Part shown: positions 37,408 through 44,689 of the stretch, piece after piece
Layout of the letters: each line of letters opens with the position of its first letter
Numbering within the stretch: position 1 is the stretch's first letter
Translations under genes and position numbers: made by a program
Assembly (NCBI RefSeq): GCF_019263705.2
Contig: NZ_JADQDK010000001.1
Span: 124,001-188,000 of the forward strand
Length of the DNA stretch: 64,000 nt
Direction of reading: 5' to 3'
Source: Pseudonocardia abyssalis
Lineage (GTDB): Bacteria > Actinomycetota > Actinomycetes > Mycobacteriales > Pseudonocardiaceae
Notes under the pieces: generated by a model
Told to the model about the DNA's origin: nothing
Database searches by the model: none
Seen by the model: the letters and a program-made list of their open reading frames with translations, nothing else

Positions 37408-38111
37408 GTGTGGGCTCCATGGAGTACGGCCCGTAGGCCGCTCGGTGTCGGTTGGTGCAGAGCATTCGCAATCACCGGGTCCACGGGTTCGATGTCGAGG
37501 ACACCGAGCACGAACCGGCGGGTCAGGGCGTGCCAGTCGGCCACGCGGGTGAGCATGAAGTGCCCGGCGCCGGGCACGTCGAACCGGCAGACCGCTACGC
37601 CGCGCTCCTTCGCGCGCACGGCGTAGCGGTAGGACTCCCCGGGGTCGGTCCAGCGTTCGCGGTCGCCGTGCGCGATGAGGACGGTGCGGCCGTCGAGCTG
37701 GACGACGGGGTCCGACGCGTCGAGCCAGGGGGCGAGCGCGCAGACCGCGACCACGTTGGACGATGCGGCGGCGCCGAGCGCGGCCCGTCCGCCCATCGAG
37801 TGCCCGACCAGCACGACCGGCACGCCGGGGAACCGCTCGGCGAGCTCGGAGAGTGCCCACTGGGCGTCGCGCAGCGCGTCCTTGGCGGGGGCGTTCCAGC
37901 CGCGGTAGCGGTAGCGGAGCATGTAGACGCCGGGCCCGCTGCGGCTCAGCGCGCGGGCGAACGGCAGCATCCGCCGGTAGGTGAGGCGCTTGCGATCGCC
38001 GCTCTCGCGGCTGTGCGCGCGACCGCCGTGCAGGACGAGGACGAGGGCGGACGGTGCACCCTGCTCCCGTCCGACGGGCTCCAACCTGGGCAGACCGGAC
38101 ATGTCGGGCAC
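37404..38111 (-). CDS. Alpha/beta hydrolase (dienelactone hydrolase-like)
   Basis: The 235-residue protein has LVLVLHGGRAHS, the nucleophile elbow GHSMGGRAA, a late Asp (IAHGDRERWTDP) and His in GAGHFML. It is the first gene of the six-gene lipid operon. GTG 38111 is preferred because an AGGT ribosome site lies just upstream; ATG 38102 is possible. It may release or edit acyl chains (inference). Confidence 0.85.
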   Translation of the reverse strand: MPDMSGLPRLEPVGREQGAPSALVLVLHGGRAHSRESGDRKRLTYRRMLPFARALSRSGPGVYMLRYRYRGWNAPAKDALRDAQWALSELAERFPGVPVVLVGHSMGGRAALGAAASSNVVAVCALAPWLDASDPVVQLDGRTVLIAHGDRERWTDPGESYRYAVRAKERGVAVCRFDVPGAGHFMLTRVADWHALTRRFVLGVLDIEPVDPVIANALHQPTPSGLRAVLHGAHT

Positions 38112-38232
38112 GACGACCTCACGAGCGGGGGGATGGGGCGAAATCAGTGTCGCCGGACATTCCGTCGCGGTCCTGTCGCCGGATGGGGGCTGGGACGCAC
38201 GTCACACCGGGCCCGTGCGACACAATGGATTC

Positions 38233-39057
38233 ATGAGGCCGCTCACGACCTGGCAGAAGCTGCGCCTCACCGTCACGCGGCGGTGGGACACCTCCGGTTT
38301 CTGGTACGGCTTCGCGATCTGGTTGCTCTGGCCGTTCACGATGTTCGGCACGAAGATCGGGTGGCGGGGCGGGGAGCACATCCCGCGCACCGGTGGTGCG
38401 CTGCTGGCGCTCAACCACGTCTCGTTCGCCGACCCGATCTTCGACGTCGCGTTCACCGTCTCGCACGGGCGGATGCCCCGGTTCCTGGCGAAGTCGGAGC
38501 TGTGGGACGTGCCCGTCGTGCGCTCGGTGCTGGGCAAGGGCGGCCACATCCCGGTCTTCCGGTCCTCCGCGCGCGCCGGCGACGCCTACCGCGAGGCCAT
38601 CGCGGCCGTGCAGCGCGGCGAGATCGTGGCGTTCTACCCGGAGGCCACCTACACCGCCGACCCCACCGGTTGGCCGATGAAGGCCAAGAACGGCATCGGC
38701 CGCATCGCGCTGGTCACCGGCGCTCCGGTCATCCCGGTCGCGAACTGGGGCACGCAGGACGTCCTGCCGCCCGGCACGAACGTGCCCCGGCTGTTCTTCC
38801 CGCGCCGCCGCGTCACGGTGGTGGCGGGCCCGCCCGTCGACCTGACGCGGTGGCTCGGCGGCCCCCGTACCCGCACCGCCCTCGACGGCGTCACGGGCGC
38901 GATCATGGCCGATGTCACCGCGCTGGTGGCGGGGATCCGCGGCGAGACGCCCCCGGCGGTTCCCTACGACCCGGCCACCGCCCGCACCGAGCTCCCGCCG
39001 TCGGGTCCGCCCACGGTGGCCGTCCCCCCGGTGGAGGAGCGCCCCACCGCGTCATGA
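38233..39057 (+). CDS. 1-Acyl-glycerol-3-phosphate acyltransferase family protein
   Basis: The 274-residue PlsC-type protein has the catalytic NHVSFADP (HX4D), the glycerolphosphate-binding FYPEATYT motif, and a membrane-associated N-terminus (GFAIWLLWPFTMFG). It acylates lysophosphatidate or a related acceptor. A CACAAT hexamer at 38221-38226 lies six bases before ATG 38233, suggesting leaderless transcription. Its TGA stop lies in the left arm of a palindromic element half-copy starting at 39053. Confidence 0.9.
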   Translation: MRPLTTWQKLRLTVTRRWDTSGFWYGFAIWLLWPFTMFGTKIGWRGGEHIPRTGGALLALNHVSFADPIFDVAFTVSHGRMPRFLAKSELWDVPVVRSVLGKGGHIPVFRSSARAGDAYREAIAAVQRGEIVAFYPEATYTADPTGWPMKAKNGIGRIALVTGAPVIPVANWGTQDVLPPGTNVPRLFFPRRRVTVVAGPPVDLTRWLGGPRTRTALDGVTGAIMADVTALVAGIRGETPPAVPYDPATARTELPPSGPPTVAVPPVEERPTAS

Positions 39058-39088
39058 TCGCCAGGAAGGGGACTGCCGTGTCACGGCC
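39053..39088. repeat. 60-bp palindromic element, half copy B1
   Basis: CATGATCGCCAGGA at 39053-39066 matches the left arm of the element at 40091, and GCCGTG-T-CACGGC (39075-39087) is a perfect small palindrome in place of the core. The right arm is missing, because the full copy B2 starts immediately after. The TGA of plsC lies in this arm. Confidence 0.6.
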
Positions 39089-39152
39089 GTGATCGCCGGA
39101 AGTGGCCCCCTGGTGTCGCCGGCGACACCTGCTGACCACTCCTGACGATCTC
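39089..39152. repeat. 60-bp palindromic element, copy B2
   Basis: Arms at 39091-39105 and 39136-39150 pair at 12 of 15 positions. The central GGTGTCGCCGGCGACACC (39112-39129) is a perfect palindrome. Every sub-element is exactly 1000 bases upstream of its counterpart in copy C. It lies between plsC and the DUF559 gene. Confidence 0.8.
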
Positions 39153-39210
39153 CGGGGTGGGTTCTCGCGTTCCGCCACGGGGCCGGGGTCGTGCGCGGCA
39201 TGCTCCGTCG

Positions 39211-40092
39211 GTGTCCCCGGAATCCGTCCTCGCACCGCTGCTCGCGAGGCAGGCGGGTGTGGTCACGCTCGGGCAGGCCGTCGCGGCCGGGGTGTCGGCG
39301 AGCTCGGTGCACCGGCGGGTGCGGTCGCGGGCGTGGGACCTGCTGCACCCGGGCGTCTACCTGGTCGGGGGGCACCGGTACACCGACGAGGTGCGGATCC
39401 GGGCCGCCTGGCTCCGGGCCGGCGGTGCGCCCGCGATGGTGAGCGGGCCCGCGGCGGCGTACTGGTACCGGATGCTCGACCAGGCCCCGGCCGTCGTCGA
39501 GCTGACGGTGCCGCGGCGTCGCCACCTGCGGCCGGCACCGGGGATGTCGGTCGTGCGCCGCGACCTGTCGCCGGTCGACCTCGTGATCGACCGCGATCTC
39601 CACCTGACCGCGCAACCCCTCACCGCGCTGGAGACGGCGCTGGCGCTGCCGGACGGGTCGGTGTTCCTCGACCGGGCGCTGCAGCGCCACGTCCGCTTCC
39701 CGACGCTCTACCGCGCCTACTGTCGCAACCTCGGCCGCCGGGGGTCGGGCGCGGCCGCCCGGATGATCAGCGCGGCCGCCGACCGGGCGGACTCGGCCGC
39801 GGAGCGCCTGCTCATCACCCTCCTGCGCGACGCCGGGATCACCGGGTGGGTGCTCGGGCACCCGTTCGGGCCGTGGCGGATCGACCTGGCCTTCCCCGCG
39901 GCTCGGCTCGCCGTCGAGGTCGACGGGTGGGCGTGGCACGTCGACGTCACCAGGTTCCGCAACGACCGGCGCAAGGGCAACGCCCTGCACCGCGGTGGCT
40001 GGGACCTGCTGCGCTACACCTGGCACGACCTCGACGGCAGCCCTGCCGACTGCGTGCGGGAGATCGTGGACTCGCTCCCGGCGGCAGCATGA
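39211..40092 (+). CDS. AbiEi-like/DUF559 (Vsr-fold nuclease) protein
   Basis: The 293-residue protein has an N-terminal winged-helix region (LLARQAGVVTLGQAVAAGVSASSVHRRV, then LLHPGVYLVGG) of the AbiEi antitoxin type. The C-terminal DUF559 domain shows E in DSAAERLL, D in WRIDLAFP, EVDGWAWH, and the basic NDRRKGNAL helix expected of Vsr-like PD-(D/E)XK nucleases. GTG 39211 is chosen because the extra upstream codons read as arginine-rich noise. The stop codon is inside copy C of a 60-bp palindrome, and copy B2 lies 60 bases upstream. Such proteins are numerous in actinobacteria and their function is unknown. Confidence 0.85.
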   Translation: MSPESVLAPLLARQAGVVTLGQAVAAGVSASSVHRRVRSRAWDLLHPGVYLVGGHRYTDEVRIRAAWLRAGGAPAMVSGPAAAYWYRMLDQAPAVVELTVPRRRHLRPAPGMSVVRRDLSPVDLVIDRDLHLTAQPLTALETALALPDGSVFLDRALQRHVRFPTLYRAYCRNLGRRGSGAAARMISAAADRADSAAERLLITLLRDAGITGWVLGHPFGPWRIDLAFPAARLAVEVDGWAWHVDVTRFRNDRRKGNALHRGGWDLLRYTWHDLDGSPADCVREIVDSLPAAA

Positions 40093-40153
40093 TCGCCGGG
40101 AGTGGTCGGGAGGTGCCGCCGGTGACACCGCGCCGCCACTCCTGGCGATCATC
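40088..40153. repeat. 60-bp palindromic element, copy C
   Basis: Arms at 40091-40105 and 40136-40150 pair at 14 of 15 positions, the best of the three copies. The core at 40112-40129 matches copy B2 at 16 of 18 positions. The TGA of the DUF559 gene is the TGA of the left arm (40090-40092). Confidence 0.85.
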
Positions 40154-40204
40154 GGTGACATTTGTGCGTACCGCGGGCCGCGGGCCGGCTGACACCGTGG
40201 ACGC

Positions 40205-40732
40205 ATGGACGAGGGCTGGTTCGTGCGGGACCTCGCGGTCACCGCTGTGGTGTTCGGGACGGCGGCGTTCGTCTGGTTCGGGTGGGGGCAGGAGGACCCG
40301 CCGGCGCGCTGGCGGGCGTGGCTGGGCGCAGGCTCCGGGCTCGGGCTGCTGGTCGCCCTGGTCGGCGGGTTCCTGACCTGGCAGAACTGGGGTCCGGACT
40401 CGGTGTTCGCCGTGGCGCAGACCCGTCGCGCGTTCGGCGTCGTCTGCGGCATCGAGTTCGGGCTGGCCGGGCTCGGGGCGGCGGTGTTCGGCGTCCGGAG
40501 GCGGCCGCGGTGGATCGCCCCGTGGATCGCGTTCGTCGTGGGCGCCCACTTCGTGCCGCTGGCGTGGATCTTCCGCGACCCCGGGCTGGTGGTCCTCGCC
40601 GTCCTCGTCTGCGCCGCCGCGGTGGCCGCGGTGGTACTACGCGGGCGATTCACCCCCAGCGCGGTGACCGGCGTCGGGGCCGGCACCGCGCTGCTCGTGT
40701 TCGGGGCGCGCGCCGCGCTGCTGGTCGTCTAG
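40205..40732 (+). CDS. Hypothetical membrane protein
   Basis: This 175-residue protein has about six hydrophobic segments, alternating with WFGWGQED and FGVRRRPRW loops. No family is recognised. CACCGT at 40193-40198 lies six bases before ATG 40205, a leaderless arrangement. It lies directly after palindromic copy C and overlaps the desaturase gene tail by four bases. Confidence 0.75.
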   Translation: MDEGWFVRDLAVTAVVFGTAAFVWFGWGQEDPPARWRAWLGAGSGLGLLVALVGGFLTWQNWGPDSVFAVAQTRRAFGVVCGIEFGLAGLGAAVFGVRRRPRWIAPWIAFVVGAHFVPLAWIFRDPGLVVLAVLVCAAAVAAVVLRGRFTPSAVTGVGAGTALLVFGARAALLVV

Positions 40733-41667
40733 ACGCGGGCCAGCTTCTCCAGGCGCTTCGTGGTGGGCCAGCGGACCGAGCGGGCCCAGCCGAGCTTCTC
40801 GAAGGCCCAGATCACGCGGGCGGAGATGTCGACCTGGCCGCGCTGCACGCCGTGCCGGGCGCAGGTGGGGTCGGCGTGGTGCAGGTTGTGCCACGACTCG
40901 CCGAAGCTCAGGACGGCGAGCGGCCACACGTTGCGGGAGTGGTCGCGCGAGGCGAAGGGCTGCTCGCCGATCATGTGGCAGATCGAGTTGATCGACCACG
41001 TGACGTGGTGCAGCAGCGCGACGCGCACCAGCCCGCCCCAGAAGAACGCGGTGAGCGCGCCGGCCCAGGACAGTGTCACCAGACCGCCGATGACGCCCGG
41101 CAGCACGAGCGAGAGCGTGGCCCACAGGACGAACAGCTTGTCGACGCGCACGATGTCGCGGTCGGCGAGCAGGTCGGGGGTGAAGCGCTCCTCGTTGGTC
41201 TGGTCGCGGCCGAACAACCAGCCCATGTGCGAGTGGTAGAAGCCCCTCGCCAGCGCGCGCGGACCGGTACCGAACAGCCACGGGGAGTGCGGGTCGCCCT
41301 CCTTGTCGGAGAACGCGTGGTGGCGGCGGTGGTCGGCCACCCAGTCGATGACGGGCCCCTGCAGTGCGAGGCTCCCCGAGATCGCCAGCGCGACGCGCAG
41401 CGCCCGGTTGGCCTTGAACGAGCCGTGCGTGAAGTAGCGGTGGAACCCGACGGTGATGCCGAGGCCGCTGACGACGTAGAAGGGGAGCGCGATCGCGATG
41501 TCGACCCAGCTCAGGCCCCAGCCCCAGGCGAGGGGCACGGCGGCCAGCAGCGCGAGGAGCGGGGTGATCACGAAGACGTAGACGGCGACGGTCGACGCGA
41601 CCCCGCGCTGCCCGTCGAGGATCGGCTTCGGACCGGCAGACCGGGTGGGGCTCTCGGCTACGGACAT
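40729..41667 (-). CDS. Acyl-CoA/acyl-lipid desaturase (stearoyl-CoA desaturase type)
   Basis: The 312-residue membrane di-iron enzyme has three histidine boxes, HRYFTH, HRRHH and HNLHH, plus four hydrophobic helices. It introduces a delta-9 double bond into stearoyl chains. The product is the usual substrate of Cfa-type methyltransferases such as those at 32695-35375, so the two loci may act in sequence (inference). ATG 41667 follows a GAGGT ribosome site. A palindrome at 41698-41716 lies upstream. Confidence 0.93.
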   Translation of the reverse strand: MSVAESPTRSAGPKPILDGQRGVASTVAVYVFVITPLLALLAAVPLAWGWGLSWVDIAIALPFYVVSGLGITVGFHRYFTHGSFKANRALRVALAISGSLALQGPVIDWVADHRRHHAFSDKEGDPHSPWLFGTGPRALARGFYHSHMGWLFGRDQTNEERFTPDLLADRDIVRVDKLFVLWATLSLVLPGVIGGLVTLSWAGALTAFFWGGLVRVALLHHVTWSINSICHMIGEQPFASRDHSRNVWPLAVLSFGESWHNLHHADPTCARHGVQRGQVDISARVIWAFEKLGWARSVRWPTTKRLEKLARV

Positions 41668-41697
41668 GGGCGGCACCTCGGGTGTCGACGGAGGAAG

Positions 41698-41716
41698 GGT
41701 GACCTAAGTGGTTACC
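41698..41716. promoter_or_regulatory. Palindrome upstream of desaturase
   Basis: GGTGACC and GGTTACC are inverted repeats with one mismatch around TAAGT. The site lies 31 bases upstream of the desaturase start and just after mycothione reductase ends. It could be the operator of a fatty-acid-responsive repressor. No regulator gene is adjacent. Confidence 0.45.
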
Positions 41717-41745
41717 CCAGTATCCAGCATTCGACGCCCGAGCCC

Positions 41746-43107
41746 CTACAGATCGAGCCCGAGCAGTGCGTTCTCGACCACTTCCGGCAGCGCGGGGTGG
41801 ATCCAGTACTGCCCGGTGGCCATCTCGCGCGCCCCGAGACCGAACGCCATCGCCTGGATCAGCGGCTGGACGACCGTGCTCGCCTGCGGCCCCATGACAT
41901 GGGCCCCGAGGATCCGGCCGGTCCCGCGCTCTGCGATGACCTTGCAGAACCCCGTGGTGTCCTCCATCGCCCAGCCGTACGCGACGTCGCCGTAGGCCTG
42001 GACCTTCACGACGACGTCGATACCCTCGGCACGGCACTGCGCCTCGGTGCGCCCGACGGCCGCGATCTGCGGGTCGGTGAACACCGCGGCGGGCACCGCG
42101 TGGTGGTTGGTGGCGCGCAGGTCGTCGGGGTGGGCGAGGTTGTGCGCCACGACCTTCGCCTCGTGGTTGGCCACGTGCTTGAGCTGGTAGGGCGAGCTGA
42201 CGTCGCCGAGCGCGAACACCCCGTCGACGTTCGTGCGCTGGTACTCGTCGACGGCGATGCGGCCGTCGTCGTGCACCTCGATGCCGGCCTTCTCCAGGTC
42301 GAGGCGGTCGGAGTTCGGCTTCCGGCCGGTCGCGACGAGCACGAGGTCACCCCGCACCGACGAGCCGTCCTGCAGCGTCAGCTCCACGCCGTCGGCACCG
42401 TGCCGGGCCGAGGTGATCGACTGTCCGAGGCGGACGTCCCACCGGTCGCGGACGGCCGCGGTGAACCGCTCCGCCACCGTCTCGTCCTGCGAGCGCAGCA
42501 GCTGCTGCCCGCGGCCGATGATCGTGACCCGGGAGCCGAGCGCGGAGAAGACGTGCGCGAACTCGGCCCCGATGTACCCCGCACCGACGACGAGCAGGTG
42601 CTCGGGCAGCGCGTCGATGCGCATGATCGTGTCGGATGTCTCGTACGGGATGCCGGAGTCGGTGATGGGGCCCGGGATCGCCGGGCGGCCGCCCGCGGCG
42701 ATGACGATGCGGTCGGCGCTGAACGGCTCCCCGCCGTCGACGGAGATCTCGCGCGGCCCGGTGAACCGGGCGTGCCCCTCGTAGACGGTGACGTTGGGGC
42801 AGCGGTCGACGCGGTACTCGCGCCCGCCCGCGGAGATCGGGTCGATGCGGCCGAAGACGCGGTCGCGGATGTCGCTCCAGCGCACCTTGTCGACGGTGGC
42901 GTCGATGCCGTACTTCGACGACTTGCCGATGAGCTGCGCGACGTCGGCCGGGTAGACGTACATCTTCGTCGGTATGCATCCGACGTTGAGGCACGTGCCG
43001 CCGAACACCCCGTGCTCGACGATCGCCACGTCGAGGTGGTCGAAGCGGGGATCGACGATGGAGTTGCCGGAGCCGGTACCGATGACTGCGAGATCGTGGT
43101 GGCGCAC
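41746..43107 (-). CDS. mtr: Mycothione reductase
   Basis: The 453-residue flavoprotein disulfide reductase has the redox pair Cys39/Cys44 in GGTCLNVGCIPTKM, the NADPH fold VVGAGYIGAEFAHVF, and the C-terminal His437-Glu442 pair in HPALPEVVEN. The GTGSGNS N-terminus and TKMYVYPADVA are specific to mycothione reductase compared with lipoamide or glutathione reductases. It regenerates mycothiol with NADPH and marks the organism as a mycothiol producer. Confidence 0.93.
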   Translation of the reverse strand: MRHHDLAVIGTGSGNSIVDPRFDHLDVAIVEHGVFGGTCLNVGCIPTKMYVYPADVAQLIGKSSKYGIDATVDKVRWSDIRDRVFGRIDPISAGGREYRVDRCPNVTVYEGHARFTGPREISVDGGEPFSADRIVIAAGGRPAIPGPITDSGIPYETSDTIMRIDALPEHLLVVGAGYIGAEFAHVFSALGSRVTIIGRGQQLLRSQDETVAERFTAAVRDRWDVRLGQSITSARHGADGVELTLQDGSSVRGDLVLVATGRKPNSDRLDLEKAGIEVHDDGRIAVDEYQRTNVDGVFALGDVSSPYQLKHVANHEAKVVAHNLAHPDDLRATNHHAVPAAVFTDPQIAAVGRTEAQCRAEGIDVVVKVQAYGDVAYGWAMEDTTGFCKVIAERGTGRILGAHVMGPQASTVVQPLIQAMAFGLGAREMATGQYWIHPALPEVVENALLGLDL

Positions 43108-43285
43108 CCGGCGAGGTTAACCGGGGACAGGGCTCCCCGTCGGGTGCGTCCGCGGACCGTCACCACCGGCGAGGCGGACGACACCCCAGGCAGGCAGCCC
43201 GGCGCCCAGTCCGGACCCGAGGTGCCACAGCGCCCCGGTCGCCCAGCGCCAGGGGCGATGCGAGCCAGCGCAGCACCCGGGCGAC
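43108..43285. other. Intergenic stretch without a recognised gene
   Basis: Between mtr and the MocR-type gene there are 178 bases of GC-rich sequence. Minus-strand frames continue with plausible composition (WHLGSGLGAGLPAWG), but no start, ribosome site or family pattern supports a gene. It may contain the mtr promoter region. Confidence 0.5.
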
Positions 43286-44629
43286 CTACTCCACCCCGTC
43301 GTCGCCGGGGTTGCTGCGGGCCAGCGCGGCGAGCCGGTCGAGCGCGCGGGCGAGCACCGGCAGGGGCGGGGCGGCCAGCGCCAGGCGGACGGCGTTCGGC
43401 GCGTGCGCGGTGCCGACGGCGAACGCGGCGGCCGGGGTGACGGCGATGCGGAGCCGGGCTGCCGCGGCGACGAACGTCTCCGCCCGCCACGGCGCCGGGA
43501 GCTCCCACCAGCAGTGGTAGGCGGCCGGGTCGGCGCGCACGGTGAGCCGCTGGTGCACGAGGGACTGCCGCACGAGGGACTGCCGCACGAGGGACTGCCG
43601 CGCGGCGGCGTCGACGCGCTTGGCGGCCTCGATCTCGGCGACCGCACCCGAGGCCATGGCCCGGGCGGTGGCGTCGAGGGCGAAGCCGGTGGCGGTCCAG
43701 CCGCCCGACCGCAGCGCCGCGGACACCCGCCCGGCCCACTCCGGCGGCGGCACGACGATCCCGACGCTGAGCCCGGGCGCGAGCCGCTTCGACAGCCCGT
43801 CGACCACGACCGTCCGCTCCGGCGCCCACGTCACCAGCGGCGGGGGACCGTCGCGCAGGAAGGCGTAGATCGTGTCCTCGATGCACGGCAGGTCCCGCTC
43901 GCGCAGCACCGCGGCCAGCTCCGCGCGGCGGGCGGGCGGCATCGTGGTGCCGAGCGGGTTGTGCAGCGTCGGCTGGACGTAGACGGCGTCGAGCGGCCCC
44001 GCGTCACGCACGCCGTCGGGGACGAGGCCGTCGTCGTCGACGGGGAGGGCGACGAGCTGCACGCCCAGGCGCGCGGCGATCCCGCGCACGACGGGATAGG
44101 TGAGGGCCTCGACGCCGAGCCGCCCCCCGACGCCGACCAGCGCGCCGACCGCGGCGGCGATGGCCTGCCGCCCGTTGCCGGCGAAGCGGATCGCGTCGGG
44201 ATCGGGGGACCAGCCCGGGCGCGCGAACGTGGCCGCGGCGGCCGCGCGGGCGGCCGGGGTCCCGGTGACGCCGGTCGGGGCGAGTGCGGCCGTCAGTGCG
44301 TCGGGGCGGAGCAGGGGGCCGAGCGCCCGGGCGAGGATCTCGGCCTGTCCGTCGACGACGGGGAAGTTCAGCTCCAGGTCGACGCGCCCGTCCGCGGGGT
44401 CGGGCAGGTCGGGCCCCGGGTCACCGACCCGCACGAACGTGCCGCGCCCGACCTCCCCGACCGCGATCCCGCGTCGCACCAGCTCCGCGTAGACCCGCGA
44501 CGCGGTGGACACGGCGATCCCGCGGTCGCGTGCGAAGCGCCGCTGGGTGGGCAGGCGTTCGCCGGGGCGCAGGCGTCCGGCGTCGACGTCGGCGGCGAGG
44601 GCGTCGGCCAGCGAGCGGTAGTCGTCCAT
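43286..44629 (-). CDS. MocR-type GntR regulator with aminotransferase-like domain
   Basis: The 447-residue protein has an N-terminal GntR winged helix (RPGERLPTQRRFARDRGIAVSTASRVYAELVRRG) and a fold-type I aminotransferase domain with the PLP lysine in VVDGLSKRLAPG. Such proteins sense PLP or amino compounds. Three perfect 15-base repeats at 43555-43599 encode RQSLV three times. It is divergent from an alpha/beta hydrolase and probably regulates it. Start ATG 44629. Confidence 0.9.
   Translation of the reverse strand: MDDYRSLADALAADVDAGRLRPGERLPTQRRFARDRGIAVSTASRVYAELVRRGIAVGEVGRGTFVRVGDPGPDLPDPADGRVDLELNFPVVDGQAEILARALGPLLRPDALTAALAPTGVTGTPAARAAAAATFARPGWSPDPDAIRFAGNGRQAIAAAVGALVGVGGRLGVEALTYPVVRGIAARLGVQLVALPVDDDGLVPDGVRDAGPLDAVYVQPTLHNPLGTTMPPARRAELAAVLRERDLPCIEDTIYAFLRDGPPPLVTWAPERTVVVDGLSKRLAPGLSVGIVVPPPEWAGRVSAALRSGGWTATGFALDATARAMASGAVAEIEAAKRVDAAARQSLVRQSLVRQSLVHQRLTVRADPAAYHCWWELPAPWRAETFVAAAARLRIAVTPAAAFAVGTAHAPNAVRLALAAPPLPVLARALDRLAALARSNPGDDGVE
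43555..43599. repeat. In-frame 15-bp tandem repeat in the MocR gene
   Basis: The unit GCACGAGGGACTGCC is repeated three times without a mismatch and encodes RQSLV on the minus strand. A fourth, diverged unit (VHQRL) follows in the protein. Copy number changes would add or remove five residues without a frameshift. Confidence 0.85.
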
Positions 44630-44642
44630 GATTGCTCCGAGC

Positions 44643-44671
44643 ACATTGTCAGTCTTGAACTTGGTCAATGT
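44643..44671. promoter_or_regulatory. Putative operator between MocR gene and hydrolase
   Basis: ACATTG and CAATGT are inverted repeats bounding an AT-richer 17-base stretch containing CTTGAACTTG. The site occupies most of the 60-base gap between divergent start codons, and a -10-like CAGACT for the hydrolase lies at 44678-44683. Confidence 0.5.
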
Positions 44672-44689
44672 ACCGCTCAGACTCGGATC

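Noticed and set aside
40162..43440. Open frame of 1092 codons across desaturase and mycothione reductase
   Set aside because: It is the opposite strand of two well-supported enzymes and has no protein-like motifs.
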